The notes beneath the pieces are model-generated. The model searched no databases and was not told the origin of the DNA. It was given only the letters and a program-made list of their open reading frames with translations. Shown one piece after another: positions 15,494 to 24,695 of a stretch of DNA of 64,000 nucleotides. The stretch lies in NCBI GenBank assembly GCA_963793025.1, contig CAWBYL010000006.1, positions 1,529,829-1,593,828 on the forward strand. The letters are read 5' to 3'. Every line of letters begins with the position of its first letter. The first letter of the stretch is position 1. The position numbers and the translations under genes are program-made. Source of the stretch: CAWBYL01 sp963793025 (lineage in GTDB: Bacteria; Actinomycetota; Acidimicrobiia; Acidimicrobiales; Acidimicrobilacustridaceae).

Positions 15494-17858
15494 ATGGCCA
15501 CGGCAACGACCGACGAGGATCTCGCCGCCATCGACGCCTACTGGCGGGCGGCGAACTACCTCACCGTCGGGCAGATCTACCTCCAGGACAACCCCCTGCT
15601 GGCCGAGCCCCTCAGGCCGGCTCACATCAAGCCCCGCCTCCTCGGGCACTGGGGGACCTCGCCGGGGCTCAACCTCCTCTATGCCCACCTCAACCGGGTC
15701 ATCAGGGAGCGGGACATCGAGGTGCTGTTCGTGTGCGGGCCGGGTCACGGCGGGCCGGCGGTGGTGGCCAACGTGTACCTCGAGGGCACCTACTCGGAGG
15801 TCTATCCCGAGGTGGCGCGCGAGCACCGAGGGGATCCATCACCTGTTCCGCCAGTTCTCGACGCCGGGCGGGATCCCGAGCCACGTCAGCGTGCCCACCC
15901 CGGGCTCGATCCACGAGGGCGGCGAGCTGGGCTACGCCATGGTCCACGCCGTCGGGGCCGCCTTCGACGCCCCCGACCGGCTGGTGGCCTGCGTGATCGG
16001 CGACGGTGAAGCCGAGACCGGCCCCCTCGAGGGATCGTGGAAGGGCATCAAGTTCCTCAACCCCGTCCGCGACGGCGCGGTGCTCCCGATCCTGCACCTC
16101 AACGAGGCCAAGATCTCCGGCCCCACGGTGCTCGGCCGCACGCCCGATGCCGAGGTGGCGTCGTTCCTCCGTGGCCACGGCTACGAGCCCCGTTTCGTGG
16201 AGGGCCACGATCCAGCCGCCGTCCATCGGGCTCTGGCCGAGGTGCTCGACGACGTGCTCGACGACATCGCCGAGCGGCAGGCCACCGCCCGGGCCGACGG
16301 CGACGGCGCCTTCCGGGCCGGTTGGCCGGCCATCGTGCTGCGGACGCCCAAGGGCTGGACCGGGCCGGCCGAGGTCGACGGCGTGCCCGTGGAGGGCACC
16401 TTCCGGGCCCATCAGGTACCCGTGAGCCAGGTTCGCTCCGATCCGGACCACCTGGCCATCCTCGAGGACTGGATGCGCAGCTACCGGCCCGAGGAGCTGT
16501 TCGACGCCGAGGGTCGCCTCGTGCCCGAGCTCGCCGGCCTCGCGCCGCGCGGCGACCGGCGGATGGGCGCAGTGCAGGCGGCCAACGGCGGGTTGTTGCG
16601 GGTCGCCCTCGACCTCCCCGATCACATCGCCTACGCCCTGGACGTGGCCGAACCCGGGACCGTGTACGCCGAGTCCACCCGGGTCCTGGGGGGGTGGCTG
16701 CGCGACGTGTTCGTGGCCAACGAGGCGGACGGCAACTTCCGCCTCTTCTGCCCCGACGAGACCAACTCCAACCGCCTCGGTGCCGTGTTCGAGGTCGAGA
16801 ACCGGTGCTGGACGCTTCCGATCCACGACTCCGACGAGAGCCTGGCCCCGGACGGTCGCGTCATGGAGGTGCTGAGCGAGCACCTCTGTCACGGCTGGCT
16901 CGAGGGCTACACCCTGACCGGACGCCACGGCCTGTTCGCCACCTACGAGGCCTTCGCCATGGTGTCGGCCTCGATGACCGTCCAGCACTCCAAGTGGCTC
17001 GACGCCGCCGCCGAGCTCGGATGGCGACGCCCGGTCTCGTCGCTCAACATCTTGTTGACCTCGACGTGTTGGCGCAACGATCACAACGGGTTCAGCCACC
17101 AGGGCCCCGGGCTCATCGACACCGTCATCTCCAAGCGGCCGGGCGTGTCTCGCGTGTACCTCCCGCCCGACGCCAACTGTCTGCTCACGGTGGCCGACCA
17201 CTGCCTGCGCTCCATGAGCTACGTGAACCTGATCGTGATCGACAAGCAGCCCCAGCTGCAATGGCTCGACATGCGCACCGCCCGGGAGCACTGCACGAGG
17301 GGCTACGGCCGATGGTCGTGGGCCGAGACGGCGGGCGCCGAGGATCCGGACGTGGTGCTGGCGTCGGCCGGCGACGTCGTCACCATGGAGGCGGTGGCGG
17401 CGGCCTCGATCCTGCGCCGATTCGTCCCCGAGCTGCGCGTCCGTTTCGTGAACATCGTCGATCTCATGACCCTGATGCCGGCCGCCGACCACCCCCACGG
17501 CATGGGCCAGCTCGAGTTCAGCGAGCTGTTCACGCCTGATCGAGACGTGGTCTTCGCCTTCCACGGCTACCCACGCGAGATCCACTTCCTCATCCACGGG
17601 CAGGGGGAGACCGATCGCTTCCACGTCCGGGGCTACGAGGAGGAGGGCACCACGACGACCCCGTTCGACATGGTGGTCCGCAACCGGGTGAGCCGCTACC
17701 AACTTTGCCTGGAGGCCGTACGCCGAGCGCGGCGGCGGGTGCCCGGTGTGGAGGAGCTCACCGACCACTGCCGCTCGATGCTGGCCCGTCACGAGATCTA
17801 CATCGCCGAGCACCTCGAGGACATGGCCGAGGTCCGGGACTGGACCTGGAGCTCCTGA
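15494..17858 (+). pseudogene. xfp: Xylulose-5-P/fructose-6-P phosphoketolase, one frameshift
   Basis: ThDP enzyme splitting xylulose-5-P or fructose-6-P to acetyl-P. Strong ribosome site AGGAGGGG 7 nt before ATG 15494. The first 110 or so residues (HWGTSPGLNLLYAHLNR, GPGHGGPAVVANVYLEGT, YSEVYPEVAR) are in one frame. The rest (TEGIHHLFRQFSTPGGIPSH, then GDGEAETGPLEGSWK for ThDP and the transketolase-like C-terminus) is in the +1 frame. One surplus base near 15824 explains this. With it corrected the protein is about 787 residues, the usual family length, and no other damage is visible, so a sequencing error is as likely as a real mutation. ackA follows at once and would convert the acetyl-P to acetate and ATP. 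Confidence 0.9.
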
Positions 17859-17860
17859 TC

Positions 17861-18955
17861 GTGGACGTGCTGGTGGTGAACGTCGGGTCCAGCACGGTGA
17901 AGCTGCACGTCGTGGCGGCCGACGGCCGTCGCCTGCGTTCGACCGAGCTCGACGGGGCCGCCGACCTCGACGAGCTGGATCGGGCCATCGCCGACCTCGG
18001 GGCGGTCGACGCCGTCGGCCACCGGATCGTGCAGGGGGGACCCCGCCACGTCGGTCCCGAGCGGGTCACCGACGAGCTGCTCGACGACCTCGACCGCGTT
18101 GCCGAGCTGGCGCCGCTGCACGACCCACCGGCCATCGACATGGTCCGCCGGGTCCGTCGGGCCCGTCCGGAGCTGGAAGCCGTGGCCTGCTTCGACACGG
18201 CGTTCCACGCCACCCTGCCCCCCTCGGCCTACCTCTACGCCGTTCCGCGGGAGTGGACCGAGACGTGGGGGATCCGTCGCTACGGGTTCCACGGTCTGAG
18301 TCACCGCTACGCCGCCCATCGGGCCGCCGACCTGCTCGGCCGGCAGGTGCGGGAGCTGAAGGTCGTGACCTGCCACCTCGGATCGGGGGCGTCGCTGGCC
18401 GCCGTCGACGGAGGTCGCTGCGTCGACACGACCATGGGGTTCACGCCCGTCGCCGGGCTGGTGATGGCCACCCGGTCCGGAGATGTCGATCCCGGTGCGC
18501 TGGTGTGGCTCCAGCAGCGTGCCGGGCTGACGGCGGCCGACGTGGAGGACGCCCTGCTCCACCGGTCGGGCCTGGCCGGACTCTGCGGGGGATCGGGCGA
18601 CATGCGCTCCGTGCTGGCGGGTGTCGAGGCGGGCGACGAGCACTGCGCCCAGGCCCTCGACGTGTACCTCCACCGCCTTCGAGCCGGGATCGCGGCGATG
18701 GCGGTGGCCCTCGGTGGGCTCGACGTCGTCGTGTTCACCGGTGGCGTGGGGGAGCACGCCGCGGCGGTGCGGGCCGAGACCGTGGCCGGACTGGCCCTGC
18801 TGGGCGTGGCGGTCGACACCGACGCCAACCAGGGCGTCGACGTGGCGGAGGCCGACGCCGACATCACCGGTCCCGGTGCCACCGCTGTCACGCTCGTGGT
18901 GGCGGCACGTGAGGACCTCGAGATCGCTCGTGAGGTCCGGGCCGTGCTGGCGTGA
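17861..18955 (+). CDS. ackA: Acetate kinase
   Basis: Converts acetyl phosphate and ADP to acetate and ATP. 364 residues of the ASKHA fold: N-terminal VLVVNVGSSTVKLHVV, WGIRRYGFHGLSHRYAA (catalytic His), CHLGSGASLAAV, DTTMGFTPVAGLVMATRSGDVDPG and FTGGVGEHAAAVR. It starts 3 nt after the phosphoketolase stop, with GGAG upstream of the GTG. It is somewhat shorter than the typical 400 residues but all motifs are present. Pairing with phosphoketolase gives an ATP-yielding bypass of lower glycolysis. Confidence 0.92.
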   Translation: MDVLVVNVGSSTVKLHVVAADGRRLRSTELDGAADLDELDRAIADLGAVDAVGHRIVQGGPRHVGPERVTDELLDDLDRVAELAPLHDPPAIDMVRRVRRARPELEAVACFDTAFHATLPPSAYLYAVPREWTETWGIRRYGFHGLSHRYAAHRAADLLGRQVRELKVVTCHLGSGASLAAVDGGRCVDTTMGFTPVAGLVMATRSGDVDPGALVWLQQRAGLTAADVEDALLHRSGLAGLCGGSGDMRSVLAGVEAGDEHCAQALDVYLHRLRAGIAAMAVALGGLDVVVFTGGVGEHAAAVRAETVAGLALLGVAVDTDANQGVDVAEADADITGPGATAVTLVVAAREDLEIAREVRAVLA

Positions 18956-18960
18956 GGAGT

Positions 18961-18984
18961 CGATCCAAGGGGCCCTTGGGATCG
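18961..18984 (+). terminator. Hairpin after ackA
   Basis: CGATCC pairs with GGATCG around AAGG/CCTT with one bulged G. It lies 5 nt after the ackA stop; no U tract. Confidence 0.45.
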
Positions 18985-19139
18985 TGGCCCACGCCAGGAG
19001 GGGTTTGCCCGTCGGCGGGCCGCGTCGACTACATTGCGATCGACATTGCGAACGCGTTACGACGCAGTCACACCGTCTTTGCCGTGCTGCCCCCGGCCTG
19101 CCCGCGCCCACCGTCGTCCTCCAGGAGTACCACTCGCTG

Positions 19140-20417
19140 ATGCTCAGCCTGGCCCGCCGCCCCCGGACCGTGGTGGCCTTCGTCACCGTGGCCCTCGTCG
19201 CCGCCCTCCTCGGGGTCGTGCCCGCCAGTGGGCGAGCCGACGCCGACACCGCCGCCGACCAACGTGAGGTCAAGCAGCAACGGGCCGAGGTGGCCAGCCA
19301 GATCGACACCCTCAAGGCCAGCGATGCCCAGCTCGACCAGGCCCTGGCCGCCCTGGAGGCCAACGTGCGAGCCACGCGGGCCCAGGTCGCCGACGCCGCC
19401 GCCGAGGTCAGCGCCGCCGCCGCCCGGGCCCAACAGGCCGAGCAGGACGCGGCCGACACCGCGGCGCGCATCGAGGTCCTCCGCCAGCAGGTGGTCAACG
19501 CCGCCGTGCAGGCCTACGTGGACCCGGTCAGCGACCAGGCCCTCGACATGTTCGAGGAGGAGTCGGCCAACAAGGCCAGCACCAAGCAGGCCCTCATCGA
19601 CGTCACCAGCGGCTCGAAGCTCGACGTGGTGGACGAGTTCCGCACCGCCCAGAAGCAGTACGAGGACCAGCAGGCCGAGGCCGAGGACGCCCGCGCCGTC
19701 GCCCAGCAGCGCCGGGACTCGCTGGCCAGCAAGCAGGCTGGCTTCGAGACGGCCCGCGCCCAGCAGCAGCAGGTCGCCGACCAGGTGAGCCAGCGCATCA
19801 ACGACAAGCTGGGTGAGGCGGCGTCGCTCGCCGCCATCGACCAGAACCTCTCCAACCAGCTCGCCGCCGAGCAGGCCGCCCTCGCCGCCCGGGTCCGGGC
19901 CGCCGCCGCCGCTTCGGCCGCGGCCAGCGCCTCCCGCAGCTCGGGGGGTTCCAGCGGTTCCACCGGGTCGACCGGCGGCGGCAGCTCCAGCGGTGGCGGC
20001 GTGAGCACCACGCCGGTCATCGTGCGCCCGGGCCTGTCGACGGTGGGCGGCATCACCGTGGCCTCGTCGATCGCGGGGCAGCTCTCCGGGCTGCTCAACG
20101 CGGCATCGGCCGCGGGCTACAACCTGGGTGGGTCGGGCTACCGCGACCCGAGCGGTCAGATCGCCCTGCGTCGCCAGAACTGCGGCACCAGCGACTACGC
20201 CGTCTACCAGATGCCACCCGAGCAGTGCAGCCCGGCCACCGCCATCCCGGGCCGGTCGAAGCACGAGCAGGGCCTGGCCATCGACTTCACCATCGGTGGT
20301 CAGACGCTGCGGTACTCCGACGCGGCCTACAAGTGGATGCAGTCCAACGCCGGCTCGTACGGGTTCTCCAACTCGGTGGCCGGCGAGCCGTGGCACTGGT
20401 CGGTGGGCGGCGGCTGA
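19140..20417 (+). CDS. Secreted coiled-coil protein with VanY-type D,D-carboxypeptidase domain
   Basis: 425 residues. An N-terminal signal peptide or anchor (about residues 8-32, rich in Val/Ala) precedes a long coiled coil (about 38-260, Ala/Gln/Glu rich). A Ser/Gly linker (about 262-295) follows, then a C-terminal LAS/M15 peptidase domain. Zinc ligands and catalytic residues are visible in SKHEQGLAIDF and EPWHWS. The architecture resembles secreted cell-wall hydrolases whose coiled coil is used for activation at the division site (as in RipC/EnvC-like proteins); that analogy is inference. The substrate should be the D-Ala-D-Ala end of peptidoglycan stems. Confidence 0.85.
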   Translation: MLSLARRPRTVVAFVTVALVAALLGVVPASGRADADTAADQREVKQQRAEVASQIDTLKASDAQLDQALAALEANVRATRAQVADAAAEVSAAAARAQQAEQDAADTAARIEVLRQQVVNAAVQAYVDPVSDQALDMFEEESANKASTKQALIDVTSGSKLDVVDEFRTAQKQYEDQQAEAEDARAVAQQRRDSLASKQAGFETARAQQQQVADQVSQRINDKLGEAASLAAIDQNLSNQLAAEQAALAARVRAAAAASAAASASRSSGGSSGSTGSTGGGSSSGGGVSTTPVIVRPGLSTVGGITVASSIAGQLSGLLNAASAAGYNLGGSGYRDPSGQIALRRQNCGTSDYAVYQMPPEQCSPATAIPGRSKHEQGLAIDFTIGGQTLRYSDAAYKWMQSNAGSYGFSNSVAGEPWHWSVGGG

Positions 20418-20491
20418 CCGCCGGCGGCCGCCGTCGGCGGGAAGCCCCTCGCCGGTTCGGTAGGTTGGCCCCCGACCACTAGGGGGACCCC

Positions 20492-21349
20492 ATGACCGAC
20501 TCACCCGTCGCCATCGTCACCGGTGCCAGCCGCGGCATCGGCCGCGCCGGCGCGCTGGCACTGGCCGAGGCCGGCTTCGACGTCGTCGTCAGCGCTCGTA
20601 CCGTCAAGGAGGGCCAAGGCAGCTCCGAGACCCAGTCCGTCCACGAGACGCCCGCCGTAGCGGTGCCGGGCAGCCTCGAGCGCACGGCCGAGGAGATCGA
20701 GGAGCGCGGCCAACGAGCCTTGATCGTGCCCATGGATCTGCTCGACCTGGACGCCCTGCTGGCCCTGCCGGCCACCGTGCTCGACCAGTGGGGCCGTATC
20801 GACGTGCTCTTCAACAACGCCATCTACAAGGGCGTGGGCACCCTCGACAAGGTCGCCGACCTCACGGCCGAGTCGATGATGAACATGTTCACCGGCAACT
20901 TCATCAACCAGGTCCTGCTGATCCAGGCCGTGCTGCCCCACATGCTCGAGCGGGGCAGCGGCACCATCATCGACATGGTGTCGGGCTCGGCCCGCCTCGA
21001 CCCGCCGGCCCCGGCCGGCGAGGGGGGCTGGGGCGTCCTCTACTCCGCCTCCAAGGCCGCCTTCGGTCGGGTGGCCGGTGGTGTCAACGCCGACCATCGC
21101 GCCGCCGGGGTGAAGGCGTTCAACGTCGATCCCGGCAACGTGGTGACCGAGGCCCGCAAGGCGATCAAGCCCGACGACGAGTACTCGGAGGGGTACGGCA
21201 GTGAACCGGCCGAGGCGACGGGCCAGGTCGTGGCGTGGCTCGCCACCGACCCCGGCGCCGACCGGTTCCTCGGCAAGTGGATCTTCGCCCCGAAGCTCTG
21301 CTCCGACCTCGGCCTCCTGCCCGGCTGGACCTTCCAGGCGGTGGGCTGA
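20492..21349 (+). CDS. Short-chain dehydrogenase/reductase
   Basis: Classical SDR, 285 residues: cofactor motif VTGASRGIGRAG, structural NNAIYKG, catalytic Ser in MVSGSARL and an intact YSASK. A 20-residue insertion after the second strand (around residues 38-65) is unusual. The stop codon overlaps the ATG of the SnoaL-like gene, so both act together, probably on a small hydrophobic alcohol or ketone. Substrate unknown. Confidence 0.85.
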   Translation: MTDSPVAIVTGASRGIGRAGALALAEAGFDVVVSARTVKEGQGSSETQSVHETPAVAVPGSLERTAEEIEERGQRALIVPMDLLDLDALLALPATVLDQWGRIDVLFNNAIYKGVGTLDKVADLTAESMMNMFTGNFINQVLLIQAVLPHMLERGSGTIIDMVSGSARLDPPAPAGEGGWGVLYSASKAAFGRVAGGVNADHRAAGVKAFNVDPGNVVTEARKAIKPDDEYSEGYGSEPAEATGQVVAWLATDPGADRFLGKWIFAPKLCSDLGLLPGWTFQAVG

Positions 21350-21810
21350 TGGCCGGCATCGACCTCGAGGAGCTGGCTGACCGGCTCGCCATCCGGCGCC
21401 TCGTCGACGACTACGCGCGGGCCGCCGACCGGGTCGACGGCGCCGCCGCGGGCGCCTGCTTCGCCGCCGACGGCGTGCTCCGCATCTGCAACCGGGGCCA
21501 GGCCGAGCCCGCCCGGATGCGCACCGGCCCCGAGGAGATCGCCACGGCGTTCGCCGGCCTGGGTCGCTACGACGTCACCCTCCACGTGGTGGCCAACCAC
21601 TACGTCGAGCTCGACGGCGACACGGGCACGGGGGAGACCTACTGCCTGGCCCACCACATCCACGATGCCGACGACGGCAGCGGGAAGCTCGACTACATGA
21701 TGGCCATCCGCTATCTCGACCAGTACCGCCGCACCCCCGATGGCTGGCGCCTCGCCGTGCGTGAGCTCCAGGTGGAGTTCACCGAGGACCGCCCCGTCAC
21801 CGGCCCCTGA
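21349..21810 (+). CDS. SnoaL/NTF2-like protein
   Basis: 153 residues with a cone-shaped alpha+beta barrel pattern: RLAIRRLVDDYARAADRVDG at the start, HVVANHYVEL in the middle and a C-terminal WRLAVRELQVEF strand. This group includes scytalone dehydratase-like, ketosteroid isomerase-like and non-catalytic members. Its ATG overlaps the stop of the upstream SDR by one base. Confidence 0.8.
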   Translation: MAGIDLEELADRLAIRRLVDDYARAADRVDGAAAGACFAADGVLRICNRGQAEPARMRTGPEEIATAFAGLGRYDVTLHVVANHYVELDGDTGTGETYCLAHHIHDADDGSGKLDYMMAIRYLDQYRRTPDGWRLAVRELQVEFTEDRPVTGP

Positions 21811-21884
21811 CCCCTCCGCTGCTGGCTCCAGAGGTGGCTCCTCCGAGAGCCACTCTCCAGCCCGCGCGGGAGGCGGTGGTCAGG

Positions 21885-22382
21885 TCAGTGGCGCTTGGCG
21901 CCGCCGTACTTCATGCGGGTGTCGTTCATGGACGCCGGGCGGGCCTCGTCGTCGACGATGGCGGCGTCGACGATCTCGCCCACGAACAGGGTGTGGCTGC
22001 CCAGGTCCAGCTCGTGGCGGACCTCGCAGTCGACCCAGGCGATGGCCTCGTCGAACACGGGGGCGCCCGTGGTGGCGCTGCGCACGGCCCGGCCGTTCAG
22101 CGTCTCGCCGTCGTCGGTGGCCGGCTTGGAGAACTTCACGAACACCCGAGTGTCCTCGGCGTTCCAGAAGTTGACGGTGAAGCACCCACCCGCCCGGATC
22201 AGCCGATGGGTGACGGCGTCGTTGTCCACGCCCACCCCCACCAGCACGGGTTCCATCGAGAGCTGGGTGATCCAGCTGGTGGTCATGGCGTTGCGCTCGT
22301 CACCCGCCCGGGACCCGACGAGGGCCAGCGCGTTGGGGATCTTCCAGGTGACGCGGTTGAGCAGTTCGTCGTCGAGGGCCAT
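21885..22382 (-). CDS. Flavin reductase-like FMN-binding domain protein
   Basis: 165 residues of the split-barrel flavin reductase family, with the typical MTTSWITQLSMEPVLVGVGV segment and VNFWNAEDTRVFVKFS. It probably reduces or carries FMN for a partner monooxygenase or reductase. It is the last gene of a four-gene minus-strand operon (25510 down to 21885), 25 bp after the kinase-like gene. Confidence 0.83.
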   Translation of the reverse strand: MALDDELLNRVTWKIPNALALVGSRAGDERNAMTTSWITQLSMEPVLVGVGVDNDAVTHRLIRAGGCFTVNFWNAEDTRVFVKFSKPATDDGETLNGRAVRSATTGAPVFDEAIAWVDCEVRHELDLGSHTLFVGEIVDAAIVDDEARPASMNDTRMKYGGAKRH

Positions 22383-22407
22383 GGGTCGGATGCTACGAGC
22401 GGCCGGC

Positions 22408-23466
22408 TCAGGACCCGCGCAGGCCGGGGACCGAGGACTCGTCGGCCAGCTGGAGCGAGAGCTCGGCCATCTCCCGGACGGTGTTGTCGACCCCGGTGAG
22501 GTCCTCGTCGGGCCGGGTGGCGGCGATCCGGGCGTGGGCGCCTTCGGTGATCACCGCCAGCTTGAACGTGGCCAGCACCCGGTACACGTCGATGTCGCGC
22601 ACGGACCGGCCGCTGGTCGTCTCGTAGCGGGCCAGCAGGTGGGCGGAGTCGGGAAAGCCGGGGTTGAGGCGATGGGGCTGGGGGGACCGGTTGCGCCACA
22701 TGATCTCCCCGGCTCGGTCCCAGTAGACCGAGACCATGCCGAGGTCGGTGAGCGGATCGCCGAGGGTGGACATCTCCCAGTCGAGCACGGCGACCATCCG
22801 GCTGGGATCCTCGTTGCTCCACATGGTGTTGTTGAAGCTGTAGTCGCCGTGGACGATGGCGGCGTCGGTCTGCTCGGGCACCGATCGCTCGAGGCGCCGG
22901 GCCACCTCGTCGATGGCGGGGAGGTCTCGTTGCTTGGACTTCTCCCACTGGGTGCGCCAGCGCCGGATCTGGCGTTCGAGGAAGCCGGCGGGGCGTCCCA
23001 ACTCACCGAGGCCGACGGCTTCGAAGTCGACGGCGTGCAGCCGGGCCAGCACGTCGACGAGCTCGTCGGCGGCGTCGGCCGCCTGGGCCTCGGTGAGGTG
23101 GGCCACGGCGTCGGCATCGTCGTACACCGTCCCCTCGACGAACGTCATCAGGTAGAACGGCACGCCGATCACGTCGAGGTCGTCGCCCATGGCGACGGTG
23201 GACGCGACCGGCACGTCGGCGTGCTTGAGCCCCTCCTGGACCCGGAACTCGCGGCCCATGTCGTTGGCGGTGGCGAGGAAGGCGCCCAGCGGGGGCCGTC
23301 TGAGAACCCAGTCGTTGGCGTCGTCGCGCACGCGGAACGTCAGGTTGGAGGACCCGCCGGAGAGGTGGTCGACGCGCACCGGGCCCGACGCGGTGGGCAC
23401 GTTGGCGGCGATCCAGGCCGAGAGTGGGCCGAGGGGAACGGCGTCGGCGATCTGGTCGGGGTTCAT
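22408..23466 (-). CDS. APH/choline-kinase-fold phosphotransferase (acyl-CoA dehydrogenase-associated type)
   Basis: 352 residues. A Gly-rich loop (LSGGSSNLTFRV, near residue 36), the Brenner catalytic motif IVHGDYSFNNTMW and the metal motif VLDWEMSTLGDPLTDLG identify a protein-kinase-like phosphotransferase of the type often found beside acyl-CoA dehydrogenase genes and fused to ACAD10/11. Those relatives phosphorylate hydroxyacyl-CoA or hydroxy acids. The ATG overlaps the stop of the flavoprotein gene (ATGA), so it is coupled to it. Confidence 0.85.
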   Translation of the reverse strand: MNPDQIADAVPLGPLSAWIAANVPTASGPVRVDHLSGGSSNLTFRVRDDANDWVLRRPPLGAFLATANDMGREFRVQEGLKHADVPVASTVAMGDDLDVIGVPFYLMTFVEGTVYDDADAVAHLTEAQAADAADELVDVLARLHAVDFEAVGLGELGRPAGFLERQIRRWRTQWEKSKQRDLPAIDEVARRLERSVPEQTDAAIVHGDYSFNNTMWSNEDPSRMVAVLDWEMSTLGDPLTDLGMVSVYWDRAGEIMWRNRSPQPHRLNPGFPDSAHLLARYETTSGRSVRDIDVYRVLATFKLAVITEGAHARIAATRPDEDLTGVDNTVREMAELSLQLADESSVPGLRGS

Positions 23467-24695
23467 CGGGCGGCTCCTACGACGATCGGTTCGGGGTGGT
23501 CGAGCACGCAGCGGCTGCCGCTCCAGATCGAGACCATGCAGCGGTTGCAGTGGATGCAGGTGCCCTCGGTCTGGGTTCCCTCCTGCATGCGGTGGATGAG
23601 ATCGGGCTCGCGCAGCACGGCGCGGCCCATGGCCACGAACTGGAAGCCGTCGGCCATGGCCTGGCGCACCGTGGCCAGGTTGTTGATGCCGCCCAGGAAG
23701 ATGAGGGGCAGGTCGACCGCTTCGCGGACCTGGAGCGCCATCGGTCGGAAGTAGGCCTCCTCGAACGGATAGGAGGGCATGAACTTCTTCCCGAACAGCT
23801 TGAAGCCGAGGCGCCCGATCGGCGGCATGGCCTTGGCGAAGTCCTCGCGAGGCGCGTCGCCCCGGAACAGGTAGATGGGGTTGGCGAGCGACGAGCCGCC
23901 GGTCATCTCCAGGGCGTCGAGGTGCCCGTCGGCCTCCAGCATCTGGGCGAACCGGGCGCTCTCGGGGAGCTGGAACCCGCCGGGCACGCCGTCGTCGAGG
24001 CTGATCTTGGCGGTCACCGCCATGTGGGCCGGTGCGGCGTCGCGCACGGCGGCCACCACCTGGCGGGCGAAGCGGGCCCGGTTCTCGAGGGACCCCGCCC
24101 AGTCGTCGTCCCGCTTGTTGAACTTCGGGCTGAGGAACGACGACAGCAGGTAGTTGTGGGCCAGGTGGATCTCGATGGAGTCGAAGCCGGCGTCGGCCAT
24201 GAACGAGGCGCCGCGGGCGTAGTCCATGGTGACCCGTTCGATCTCGACCTCGGTGATCGAGCGGGTGACCTTCATCGAGATCGGGTTGACCGACCGGCTG
24301 GGGGCGAGCGACGGGACGCCGTTCTTGGCCGCGTTGGCCACCGGGCCGGCATGGCCGAGCTGGCCGGCGACGAGGGCCCCCTCGGCGTGCACCGCATCGG
24401 TGAGGCGCTGCAGGCCGGGGACGGCGGCGGGGCGCAACCACATGCATCCGTCGTCGGTGCGGCCCTCGGGGGCCACCGCCAGGTAGGCGACGGTGGTCAT
24501 GCCCACCCCGCCCTTCACGGGCCGCAGGTGGAACTCGATGAGCTCGTCGGACACCAGCCCGCCGGGCGTGACCCCTTCGAAGGTGGCCGCCTTGATGAAG
24601 CGGTTCTTCAGTCGGAGCGGTCCGAGGGTGGCCGGCGCGAAGGGGTCGGGGCCGTTGCCCGGTGGGGGAGCGTCGCCGGTGGTCTCGGCTACCAC
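23463..24695 (-). CDS. Old Yellow Enzyme-family NADH:flavin oxidoreductase
   Basis: 410 residues, FMN TIM barrel. N-terminal FAPATLGPLRLKNRFIKAAT, the active-site pair HLAHNYLLSSFLSPKFNKR, the FMN-phosphate loop VAMGRAVLREPDL and a C-terminal CIHCNRCM segment. The last resembles the iron-sulfur-type cysteines of the larger 2,4-dienoyl-CoA reductase group, though the protein is short. The start GTG at 24695 overlaps the end of the upstream gene. Substrate likely an alpha,beta-unsaturated carbonyl. Confidence 0.85.
   Translation of the reverse strand: MVAETTGDAPPPGNGPDPFAPATLGPLRLKNRFIKAATFEGVTPGGLVSDELIEFHLRPVKGGVGMTTVAYLAVAPEGRTDDGCMWLRPAAVPGLQRLTDAVHAEGALVAGQLGHAGPVANAAKNGVPSLAPSRSVNPISMKVTRSITEVEIERVTMDYARGASFMADAGFDSIEIHLAHNYLLSSFLSPKFNKRDDDWAGSLENRARFARQVVAAVRDAAPAHMAVTAKISLDDGVPGGFQLPESARFAQMLEADGHLDALEMTGGSSLANPIYLFRGDAPREDFAKAMPPIGRLGFKLFGKKFMPSYPFEEAYFRPMALQVREAVDLPLIFLGGINNLATVRQAMADGFQFVAMGRAVLREPDLIHRMQEGTQTEGTCIHCNRCMVSIWSGSRCVLDHPEPIVVGAAR

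Noticed and set aside
15815..15835. Programmed +1 frameshifting in the phosphoketolase gene
   Set aside because: No slippery codon with an in-frame stop or stimulatory structure is visible, and phosphoketolases are not known to use recoding; an indel is simpler.
18956..19139. ydaO-type (c-di-AMP) riboswitch before the VanY gene
   Set aside because: Such riboswitches often precede actinobacterial wall hydrolases, but the conserved core segments are absent and the space is only 184 bp.
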